This document shows, in pieces, positions 42,503 through 50,116 of a stretch of 64,000 nucleotides of DNA (the first letter of the stretch is position 1; every line of letters begins with the position of its first letter). The notes beneath the pieces are model-generated. The model searched no databases. It saw nothing but the letters and a program-made list of their open reading frames with translations, and had not been told where the DNA came from. The translations under genes were made by a program, and so were the position numbers. Source of the DNA: Thalassobius sp965218685 (GTDB taxonomy: Bacteria > Pseudomonadota > Alphaproteobacteria > Rhodobacterales > Rhodobacteraceae); assembly GCF_965218685.1 (NCBI RefSeq), contig NZ_OZ244657.1:558001-622000 (forward strand), in the 5' to 3' direction.

Positions 42503-43825
42503 TTAGCGCAGAATTGGCACCCCGTCATTGCGCTTGGCCTGACCGTTCAGCGAGGGCGGCACCGGACCACCCGTCGCCCAATCCAACAGCTCGACCGTAT
42601 GCACCACCGGCACCTCGGTTCCCGAGCCGATCTGAACCATGCAGCCAATGTTCCCCGCTGCGATGATATCAGGCTGGATGGCTTCCAGCGTCCGCACCTT
42701 GCGCTCTTTCAATTGAGCCGAAATTTCGGGCTGCATCAGATTATAAGTCCCCGCACTGCCGCAACACAGATGGCTATCGGCAGGTTCGGCCACCTTGAAA
42801 CCCGCTCGTTTCAGCAGATCCTTGGGGAAAGTTTTCACCTTCTGCCCGTGTTGCAGCGAACAAGCCGCGTGATAGCCGATGGTCAGCTTCTGGTCGGGCA
42901 ATTCAGGCAGGTCCAGTTGCATCAACAGCTCGGATATATCCATGGCGATGCCCGACACGCGCGCGGCATCGGCGGCCAGAGGATCATTGCGGAACATATG
43001 CCCGTAATCCTTCACCGTCGTTCCGCAGCCCGAGGTGTTGATTACGATCGCATCCAGCCCGCCCGCGTCCATCTCGGCCGTCCAGGCGCGAATGTTCTTG
43101 GCGGCCGTGGCATGGCTTTCGTCCTCGCGCCCCATGTGATGGGTCAGCGCGCCGCAACAGCCTGCGCCTTGCGCAATTACCACCTCACAGCCCAGCCGCT
43201 GCAGCAGACGGATGGTGGCGTCGTTGATATCGGTGTTCAGCGCCTTTTGCGCACAGCCCGTCATCAGCGCAACGCGTTTGACGCGCGGCGCCTGAGGCGC
43301 AAAAACCTGCGGATCGTCGTTGCGACTGACCGGAGGGATGCTTTTGGGCGCCATCTGCAGCATCGCCTTTAGCCGGGCATCGGGCATCAGAAAGGCAAAG
43401 GGGCGCCCGATCTTGGCCCCCAGCAGAGCCAGCCGGAACCGACCCGGATAGGGCAGAATCCGCGACAGAATCCAGCGCAGGGCGCGATCACTGAAGGGAC
43501 GTTTGTAAGTTTTTTCGATATAGGCGCGCGCGTGATCGACCAGATGCATGTAATGCACGCCGCTGGGACAGGTCGTCATGCAGGCCAGACAGGACAGGCA
43601 ACGATCAATATGCTTGACCGTCTTGGCGTCCGGCACCCGTTCGTTTTCCAACATATCCTTGATCAGGTAGATACGCCCCCGAGGGCTGTCCAGTTCGTCC
43701 CCCAGCACCTGGTAAGTTGGGCAGGTGGCCGTGCAAAACCCGCAATGCACGCAGGCCCGCAGGATTTCATTGGCCCGCTCGGTGCCGGGATCTTGCAATT
43801 GCGCTTCGGTGAAATGTGTTTGCAT
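42503..43825 (-). CDS. glcF: Glycolate oxidase iron-sulfur subunit
   Basis: 440-residue electron-transfer subunit of glycolate oxidase. Two 4Fe-4S motifs are near the start: CVHCGFCTATCPTYQ (about 27-41) and CLSCLACMTTCPSGV (about 78-92). Two CCG domains follow with GAGCCGALTHHMG and LCCGSAGTYNLM. It passes electrons from GlcD to the quinone pool at the inner membrane. The length and both motif pairs agree with E. coli GlcF. Its ATG shares one base with the glcE stop (TGATG). Confidence 0.95.
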   Translation of the reverse strand: MQTHFTEAQLQDPGTERANEILRACVHCGFCTATCPTYQVLGDELDSPRGRIYLIKDMLENERVPDAKTVKHIDRCLSCLACMTTCPSGVHYMHLVDHARAYIEKTYKRPFSDRALRWILSRILPYPGRFRLALLGAKIGRPFAFLMPDARLKAMLQMAPKSIPPVSRNDDPQVFAPQAPRVKRVALMTGCAQKALNTDINDATIRLLQRLGCEVVIAQGAGCCGALTHHMGREDESHATAAKNIRAWTAEMDAGGLDAIVINTSGCGTTVKDYGHMFRNDPLAADAARVSGIAMDISELLMQLDLPELPDQKLTIGYHAACSLQHGQKVKTFPKDLLKRAGFKVAEPADSHLCCGSAGTYNLMQPEISAQLKERKVRTLEAIQPDIIAAGNIGCMVQIGSGTEVPVVHTVELLDWATGGPVPPSLNGQAKRNDGVPILR

Positions 43826-44964
43826 CAGCCCATCATCCCCGGATTCAGAATGCCGTTTGGATCGAATTTCGCCCGCAGCCCGGCGCTGATCGCGGCCAGG
43901 GGGGCAGGTTCTGGGTGAAAGGCCGGGACCCGCGCAAAGGTTTCGGCGCTGGCACGGATCAGGGTCGCATGCCCATGCAAGCCCGGCGCGCGCGCATCTG
44001 CACCTTCGGGCAGCAAGGCCCAGACCAAGCCACCGCCCCAGTCATACAGAACTTGCGCCTCTGGCCACTGCTGCGCCAGTCGCTCGGTCAGTTCAGGCCC
44101 GTCCGAGGGCTTGACCGAGAACCGCCAAACATCCCCCGGCTGCCCATGGAACGCTTCGACATCGCGGATCCATTTCCAACCCGCCGAGGTGCGTGCGGGA
44201 TCAGTTTCGACCGTACTGGGTCCGAATTCGGCCAGCAAGGATTGCTGCTGCTCGGCGCGGTAGGCGACTGAATCCGCAAACCCCTCGATACGGATCATCG
44301 TCACCGGCGCGCCATCAATCCCGCGCGGGGTATGCGCCGCCCCTGTCACGTCAAACGGGGATCCCAGCGCCATCGAAAGGGCGCGAACAGCGTCGCGGTC
44401 GCTCAGCCCCTCGATCAAGACCACGCCGACGGCCTCGGGAACCGGCAGCACCTTCAGCGAGACCTCGGTCAGCACACCCAAAGTGCCCCAGCTGCCGGCC
44501 ATCAGCTTGACCAGATCATAGCCGGTGACGTTCTTCATCACCCGGCCACCGTTTTTCAACACGCGCCCGGAGCCATCGACAAAGCGTACCCCCAGCAGGG
44601 CATCTCGGCAGGCGCCCGCCTGAATGCGGCGCGGACCCGAGACATTGGCCGCGACCACACCTCCGATCGTCGGCTCTCCGGTGGTGCCCAGTAGGCCGCG
44701 ATGGTCCATCGGTTCGAACGCCAGGCGCTGGTTGCCCTCGGCAAGAGCCTCGTTCAGCGTGGACAGGGGCGTTCCGGCACCAGCGACGATGGTCAACGCG
44801 CCGGGTTCGTACAGGCTAATGCCGGACAGGCCGGTTGTGCTCAGCACTTGGCCGCTGACGGCCCCAATCGGGCGGGTGCCGCCCCCTACGATCCGCACCG
44901 GAGCATCCGCCCCCTTGATCATCGCGGCCAAGGCCGTTTCGGTTTCAGGTTTCATCATTTTCAT
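43825..44964 (-). CDS. glcE: Glycolate oxidase FAD-binding subunit
   Basis: 379-residue FAD-binding subunit. It shows GGGTRPIGAVSG near residue 25, LGTTGEPTIGGVVAANVSGP near 95 and GRVMKNVTGYDLVKLMAGSW near 140, the usual GlcE pattern. It is shorter than GlcD because it lacks the C-terminal FAD-oxidase domain. The ATG at 44964 was taken; two further ATGs follow within ten bases and the ribosome site is weak. It starts ten bases after glcD. Confidence 0.93.
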   Translation of the reverse strand: MKMMKPETETALAAMIKGADAPVRIVGGGTRPIGAVSGQVLSTTGLSGISLYEPGALTIVAGAGTPLSTLNEALAEGNQRLAFEPMDHRGLLGTTGEPTIGGVVAANVSGPRRIQAGACRDALLGVRFVDGSGRVLKNGGRVMKNVTGYDLVKLMAGSWGTLGVLTEVSLKVLPVPEAVGVVLIEGLSDRDAVRALSMALGSPFDVTGAAHTPRGIDGAPVTMIRIEGFADSVAYRAEQQQSLLAEFGPSTVETDPARTSAGWKWIRDVEAFHGQPGDVWRFSVKPSDGPELTERLAQQWPEAQVLYDWGGGLVWALLPEGADARAPGLHGHATLIRASAETFARVPAFHPEPAPLAAISAGLRAKFDPNGILNPGMMG

Positions 44965-44974
44965 AGCTAAAGGC

Positions 44975-46414
44975 CTATTCCGCCGCGATCCGGCGCGTTT
45001 CACTCGAGGCAAGCGGGAAAACCTTGGCCGGGTTCAGCAGCCATTTGGGATCGAACACATCCTTGACGGCCATCTGAATCTCCAGATCTTCGGGCGCATA
45101 TTGGTCCACCATCAGATCGCGCTTTTCGATGCCCACGCCGTGCTCGCCGGTCAGGCAACCGCCCACCTCGACGCAGAGCTTCAGGATGTCGGCGCCAAAG
45201 GCCTCGCACAGCTCCAAATCTCCGGGTTTATTGGCGTCGAACAAGATCAGGGGGTGCATGTTCCCGTCGCCTGCGTGGAACACGTTACCCACGTCCAGAC
45301 CGTATTGCTTGGACATCTCTCCGATGCGGCGCAGCACATATGGCAACTGGCTGACCGGGATCGTCCCATCCAGACACATGTAATCGTTGATCTGCCCCAT
45401 GGCGCCGAACGCGGACTTACGGCCCAGCCAGATCGCGGCGCTTTCCTCGGCGCTGGTGCTTTCGCGCAGCTCGACCGGGTTGTGGGTGCGAGCGATGGCC
45501 ATGATGCGTTCCAGTTGAGACTGAATCTCGGCCTCACTGCCTTCGACCTCGACGATCAGCAGCGCCTCGCAATCCGGGTAACCGGCACCGGCAAAAGCCT
45601 CGGTCGCGCGGATGCAGGGGCGATCCATGAATTCGATCGCAACAGGCAGAACACCCGCCTTGATGATGTCGGCCACGCATTCGCCTGCTACAACGATATC
45701 GTCAAAGCCCATCAGAACGGGCCGCGCACCTTCGGGTTTGTGCAGGATGCGCAAGGTGGCCTCGGTCACGACACCCAGCTGCCCTTCGGAGCCGCAGATC
45801 ACACCCAGCAGGTCCAGCCCCCCGGCATCAAGATGCGCGCCGCCGATTTCCACCACGGTGCCGTCCATCATCACCATGGTGACGCCCATCAGGTTGTTCG
45901 TCGTCACCCCGTATTTCAGACAATGCGCCCCGCCCGAGTTCATCGCGATATTCCCCGCAATCGCGCAGGCCAGCTGGCTGGAGGGATCGGGGGCATAAAA
46001 AAACCCGTCCTCTTCGACGGCGCCGGTGACGCTTAGGTTCGTGCGGCCCGATTGCACGCGGACAAAGCGGTTGTCGTAGTCGGTTTCCAGCACGGCGTTC
46101 ATCCGCGCGACGCCCAGGATCACGCAATCAGCCGTCGGCAAAGCCCCACCCGCCAACGAGGTCCCCGCCCCGCGCGGCACGACCGGAACGCCCATCTCGT
46201 GACAGATCCGCAGCACATCCGAAACCTCTTGGGTCGAGGACGGCAGCACGGCGCACAGCGGCGGGCATTTATAAGCGGTCAAGGCGTCGCATTCATAGGC
46301 GCGCGTCTCGACCTCGTCATGAATGACAGCGCCCTCGGGCAGAACCTGGCGCAATCGGTTGACCAATTGAGCCTTGTTTTTCAGTACAGACGGGTCTGGT
46401 GTCGGCATGTCCAT
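44975..46414 (-). CDS. glcD: Glycolate oxidase subunit GlcD (FAD-linked oxidase)
   Basis: 479-residue catalytic subunit that oxidises glycolate (and often D-lactate) to glyoxylate. FAD-binding VPRGAGTSLAGGALPTADCV is near residue 80, NIAMNSGGAHCLKYGVTTN near 145, and the C-terminal FAD-oxidase domain has HAGDGNMHPLILFD near 380 and GEHGVGIEKRDLM near 425. AGGAGG stands seven bases before the ATG at 46414. It heads the operon glcDEF; no glcC, glcG or glcA is present. The product glyoxylate connects with hydroxypyruvate isomerase and glycerate kinase elsewhere in the window. Confidence 0.95.
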   Translation of the reverse strand: MDMPTPDPSVLKNKAQLVNRLRQVLPEGAVIHDEVETRAYECDALTAYKCPPLCAVLPSSTQEVSDVLRICHEMGVPVVPRGAGTSLAGGALPTADCVILGVARMNAVLETDYDNRFVRVQSGRTNLSVTGAVEEDGFFYAPDPSSQLACAIAGNIAMNSGGAHCLKYGVTTNNLMGVTMVMMDGTVVEIGGAHLDAGGLDLLGVICGSEGQLGVVTEATLRILHKPEGARPVLMGFDDIVVAGECVADIIKAGVLPVAIEFMDRPCIRATEAFAGAGYPDCEALLIVEVEGSEAEIQSQLERIMAIARTHNPVELRESTSAEESAAIWLGRKSAFGAMGQINDYMCLDGTIPVSQLPYVLRRIGEMSKQYGLDVGNVFHAGDGNMHPLILFDANKPGDLELCEAFGADILKLCVEVGGCLTGEHGVGIEKRDLMVDQYAPEDLEIQMAVKDVFDPKWLLNPAKVFPLASSETRRIAAE

Positions 46415-46532
46415 GGCTGACCTCCTAAATTGGTAAACAAATATAACCAAAAAAGTGGGCGGCGCAATTCTTTTTCCTTCCAGGGGGCCGCGACATCTTG
46501 CGCTGGGGCCGCCTTAGGGCCATCAAGGACGC

Positions 46533-46943
46533 ATGGAATGGGTGAAAATCATACATATTCTCTGCGTGATGGGGTGGATGACCTCGATCTTCGCAGTGCC
46601 GCGCGCGCTGATCTTCTGGAGACGCGAATACGACCGTCTGGGCGAATTTGGCCCGCTGGGGGATCTGACGATCCGGCTGTATCGATTCTCGGCGGGGCTG
46701 GCGGTGATTGCGTTGGCGACGGGCCTGTGGCTGGCACATGATCTGGGCTGGCCCGCTTGGGTTCACCTGAAACTGACCTTGGTGGCCGCGCTGGCGGTGC
46801 ATTACATCTGGACCGGCCGCCTGGTGATACGCGCCAAGGCTGGCGCCTTCAAGGAAAGCGACCTGTTCCTGCGCATCTTCAACGAGATCAGCGTTTTCGG
46901 GGCCATCGCCGTCTTGTGGGTCGTCGTGGTCAAACCGTTTTAA
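46533..46943 (+). CDS. HemJ/CopD-like small membrane protein
   Basis: 136-residue inner-membrane protein with four predicted helices (about 5-22, 48-68, 75-95, 112-133). It opens with WVKIIHILCVMGWMTSIF and ends LRIFNEISVFGAIAVLWVVV before KPF, the same beginning and end style as HemJ (UPF0093, protoporphyrinogen IX oxidase). The central ERRL/MNPAM-type segment of standard HemJ is not evident, so it could be a HemJ paralogue or a CopD-like protein. The early histidine needed for haem binding is present (H8). AAGGA precedes the ATG. It is divergent from glcDEF. Confidence 0.7.
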   Translation: MEWVKIIHILCVMGWMTSIFAVPRALIFWRREYDRLGEFGPLGDLTIRLYRFSAGLAVIALATGLWLAHDLGWPAWVHLKLTLVAALAVHYIWTGRLVIRAKAGAFKESDLFLRIFNEISVFGAIAVLWVVVVKPF

Positions 46944-46961
46944 GCGTGCCATAGTCCCCTT

Positions 46962-47705
46962 ATGAACTGGGCCGAGCGTTTCTCTCTCTTTTCCCTGCTG
47001 GACCTGATCGCGGTCGGCCTGATGTTTGGCGCGTGGCTGAGTATCGGGTGGATGATCGACAATCCGAACTCGAAACGGCCATCCGTGTCCAAGCTGATGG
47101 GGGAATACCGGCGCGAATGGATGCGCCAGATGGTGACCCGCCAACCCCGGATTTTTGACGCACAGACACTGTCCACGCTGCGGCAGGGGACCTCGTTCTT
47201 TGCGTCGGCCGCCATGCTGGCCATCGGGGGGCTTCTGGCCGCCATCGCCAATGCCGAGCAATTGGTCGGTCTGGCCCAGGACCTGTCGATCTCGCGCGAT
47301 CCCAAGTTCGTCTGGGAGGTCAAGCTGATGGTCTCGATGATTTTCCTGACCAACGCTTTCCTGAAATTCGTCTGGTCTCACCGCTTGTTCGGCTACTGCG
47401 CCGTGCTGATGGGCGCGGTGCCCAATGATCCATCTGACCCCGTTGCCTTGCCCCGCGCGGCCAAAGCGGGCGAGATCAACATCACCGGCGCACGCAGCTA
47501 TAATCAGGGGCTGCGCTCGGTCTATTTCGCGCTGGGGTCCACGGCATGGCTGCTGGGTTCGGTTCCGTTGATCGCGGCCGTGGCCATCACCTGCGCGGTG
47601 CTTTGGCGGCGCGAATTCGCGTCGCGCTCGCGTTCGGTTCTGATTTCGATGACCGATCAGATGGGACACACGGGATCGTCAAAGGACAAGCCCGCGGCCA
47701 AGTGA
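46962..47705 (+). CDS. DUF599-family membrane protein
   Basis: 247-residue inner-membrane protein with about four helices (near 12-32, 75-95, 115-135, 185-210). The stretches RREWMRQMVTRQPRIFDAQT, LRQGTSFFASAAMLAIGGLL and HRLFGYCAVLMGAVPNDP fit DUF599 as I recall it. Function is unknown. It follows the HemJ-like gene by 18 bases and precedes a small exported protein gene by 12, so the three are probably co-transcribed. Confidence 0.8.
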   Translation: MNWAERFSLFSLLDLIAVGLMFGAWLSIGWMIDNPNSKRPSVSKLMGEYRREWMRQMVTRQPRIFDAQTLSTLRQGTSFFASAAMLAIGGLLAAIANAEQLVGLAQDLSISRDPKFVWEVKLMVSMIFLTNAFLKFVWSHRLFGYCAVLMGAVPNDPSDPVALPRAAKAGEINITGARSYNQGLRSVYFALGSTAWLLGSVPLIAAVAITCAVLWRREFASRSRSVLISMTDQMGHTGSSKDKPAAK

Positions 47706-47717
47706 TAGGATAACCGC

Positions 47718-48077
47718 ATGAAGCACCTGCTTGCCCTTTCCCTGACCTGGACCCTGTGCACCGCCGCCTTTGCGGACGAGCCTATCGTCGAATCCGTCAC
47801 GACCGAACGCGCGGGCATGGGTTGGCGCATCTCGGTCACCTTGTCCCACCCGGACAGCGGCTGGGATCACTATGCCGATGGCTGGGAGGTTCTGGACCGT
47901 CAGGGCAACAGCCTGGGATATCGCGAGCTGATGCATCCTCATGTGCAAGAACAGCCCTTTACCCGTTCCCTGTTCGACGTGATGGTCCCGGACGGAGAGC
48001 GCGTGATCTTCATCCGTCCGAGCTGTTCGACCAAAGGCTGGTCAAAGACGCTCATGCGGGTCGAGCTAAAGCGCTAG
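47718..48077 (+). CDS. Small exported protein of unknown function
   Basis: 119 residues, with a signal peptide (MKHLLALSLTWTLCTAAFA) and a compact beta-rich body. The body reads VTLSHPDSGWDHYADGWEVL and ends FIRPSCSTKGWSKTLMRVEL; an isolated cysteine at about 105 has no partner. I recognise no family with certainty. It ends four bases into the convergent large membrane protein gene. Position suggests co-expression with the DUF599 gene. Confidence 0.72.
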   Translation: MKHLLALSLTWTLCTAAFADEPIVESVTTERAGMGWRISVTLSHPDSGWDHYADGWEVLDRQGNSLGYRELMHPHVQEQPFTRSLFDVMVPDGERVIFIRPSCSTKGWSKTLMRVELKR

Positions 48078-50116
48078 CGCCGCCCTTCGCGCAGCCATGC
48101 GCCCACGGTCAGCCCCATGACCAGCAACAGCACCAGCCATGCCGGCATCAACGGGACATGCACGACGTTCAGTGTCTCGAACGCCTCGCGCGGGGTCAGG
48201 CCGATCCAGCCCCGTCCCGACGCAGGACGCCCCGGACGGACATCGCGCACGCTGGGCAGACCATCGCTGATCGGCAGCGCGCCCCCTCGGGTGGCGTCCA
48301 CCGCAGGCGACAGCGCATCCATGCTGGCAATCGTTGCCTCGAATTCCTTGGGGGCCGAGGGGCCAAGGCCGATCACCGCCTGTTTGTCGCCATTCACCAG
48401 GCGATACAGGCCAATCTCGGGGCCGTCATAGTCCAGTTCGAACCGCCCCGGAGACACCTCAACCATCGGTGCGCGGGTCACCTCCCCCGAGGGCGTGGTC
48501 ACCTCGACCTGCCCCACATCGGGCGTCAATGAACGGCGAATGATCTTCATCGATTGACCAACGGGTTCGGCCCAAAGGGCCTCTTCCTCAAGCTCGGGCT
48601 CTTTCATCATCCAATGGGCCAGACGGCGCAGCAGTTCCAGTTGTGGGCCGCCACCTTCAAAGCCGCGATCCCACAGCCACGCCTGATCGGATGCAAGCAG
48701 GGCCACCCGGCCCTCGCCGACACGGTCCAACACCAGCAGAGGCTTATCCTCGAACCCGGCCATCACCACGTTGCCAGCGCTTGGCACCACCTCAACCTGA
48801 CGCATCCAGCGGCCCCACTGGGCGCTTTGCGCGACTGAAAGACCGGCGGTCACCGGGTGCCTTTCGCCCAATTCGGTGACGCTGGGCAGAAAGCCCTGCT
48901 CGATCACGCGGGCCGAGGGCGCAGCAGGCATGATCGCCGAAAGAGGCGATCGGAAAATCGAATCCGCGCTGGCGAAATCGGGGCCCGCAGCCACCAGTAC
49001 CGCCCCACCTTTTTCGACATAGTCACGAACGTTATCCAGATAGATCGAGGGCAAAATCCCCCGCCGTTTGTAGCGGTCAAAAATGATCAGGTCGAAGTCG
49101 TCGATTTTTTCAAGAAACAGCTCACGCGTGGGGAAAGCGATCAGCGACAGTTCGTCCACCGGTACGCCGTCCTGTTTTTCCGGGGGGCGCAGAATAGTAA
49201 AATGCACAAGGTCCACCGAGCTGTCCGACTTCAGCAGGTTGCGCCATGTGCGCCCGCCGGGGTGCGGCTCGCCGCTGACAAGCAGCACACGCAGACGGTC
49301 ACGCACGCCGTTGATCTGGACGATCGCGCTGTTATTACGGTCAGTCAGTTCTCTGTCCGCCTTGGGCACGGCAAAGCGGATCACGTTGCGCCCACCGTGG
49401 TCCAACGTCAGCGGCAGCTCGATCGGGCGGTTGATCGGCACCTCGTAGATGCCCGCGTCCTTCCCGTCGATGGACAGTTCGATATTGGTGGTGACGTCAC
49501 CCGGCGCCGCGCCCATGTCCTCGATCCGCAGGCGCAGGGTGATCGGCTCACCCAGAATGGCATAGGCCGGTGCGTTTTCTACGATCAGGCGGCGATCCCA
49601 ATCGTCGGGCTGTCCGGACAGAAGCACGTGGAACGGCGCTGGCAGGTCAGGCGCGCGATCCGCGTCATGCACCTGTCCGTCGGTCATGGCAACGATGCCA
49701 GCGATGCGGCCGCTAGGCTCTTGCGCCATCACCTCGGCCAAACGCGACATCAGCAACGTGCCCGCGTTGTCGGTGCCATCAGGCACCACGATCCGGCGCA
49801 CCTCGGTGTTGGGCTGAGCGGCCAGTCTGGCCTCCATCGCATCGGCTGCCGCGTCAATCTGCGCTGGCCGATCCGAAAGGCCCTGACTGGCGGATCGATC
49901 CACCATCAGCAGCACGATATCAGAAAGCGCTTTGCGGTCCTCTTGCCTTAGACTGGGCCCCGAAAGCGCAGCCAGGATCACCAGCCCCGCCAAGGCTCGC
50001 ATGGCCCATCCTGCCAGCCCGCGCCACATCGCCAGACCAATTCCAAGAACGACCAGCGCGGCCAGCGCCATCAACACCGCCCAAGGCAGCAGGGGATCAA
50101 AGACAATTTCGCTCAT
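48074..50116 (-). CDS. Large membrane protein, glutamine-amidotransferase/VWA-like
   Basis: 680 residues. Two membrane helices open the protein (about 10-30, 38-55) and one closes it (about 652-672). Between them is a first domain that starts IVLLMVDRSASQGLSDRP, a DxSxS-like MIDAS-type motif, and a class I amidotransferase-like domain (about 270-480: RVLLVSGEPHPGGRTWRNLL, YVEKGGAVLVAAGPDF). It resembles the fourth gene of MoxR-DUF58-DUF4159 operons. Its role is probably scaffold or sensor in the periplasm; no enzyme activity can be claimed. It overlaps the DUF4159 gene by four bases. Confidence 0.8.
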   Translation of the reverse strand: MSEIVFDPLLPWAVLMALAALVVLGIGLAMWRGLAGWAMRALAGLVILAALSGPSLRQEDRKALSDIVLLMVDRSASQGLSDRPAQIDAAADAMEARLAAQPNTEVRRIVVPDGTDNAGTLLMSRLAEVMAQEPSGRIAGIVAMTDGQVHDADRAPDLPAPFHVLLSGQPDDWDRRLIVENAPAYAILGEPITLRLRIEDMGAAPGDVTTNIELSIDGKDAGIYEVPINRPIELPLTLDHGGRNVIRFAVPKADRELTDRNNSAIVQINGVRDRLRVLLVSGEPHPGGRTWRNLLKSDSSVDLVHFTILRPPEKQDGVPVDELSLIAFPTRELFLEKIDDFDLIIFDRYKRRGILPSIYLDNVRDYVEKGGAVLVAAGPDFASADSIFRSPLSAIMPAAPSARVIEQGFLPSVTELGERHPVTAGLSVAQSAQWGRWMRQVEVVPSAGNVVMAGFEDKPLLVLDRVGEGRVALLASDQAWLWDRGFEGGGPQLELLRRLAHWMMKEPELEEEALWAEPVGQSMKIIRRSLTPDVGQVEVTTPSGEVTRAPMVEVSPGRFELDYDGPEIGLYRLVNGDKQAVIGLGPSAPKEFEATIASMDALSPAVDATRGGALPISDGLPSVRDVRPGRPASGRGWIGLTPREAFETLNVVHVPLMPAWLVLLLVMGLTVGAWLREGRR

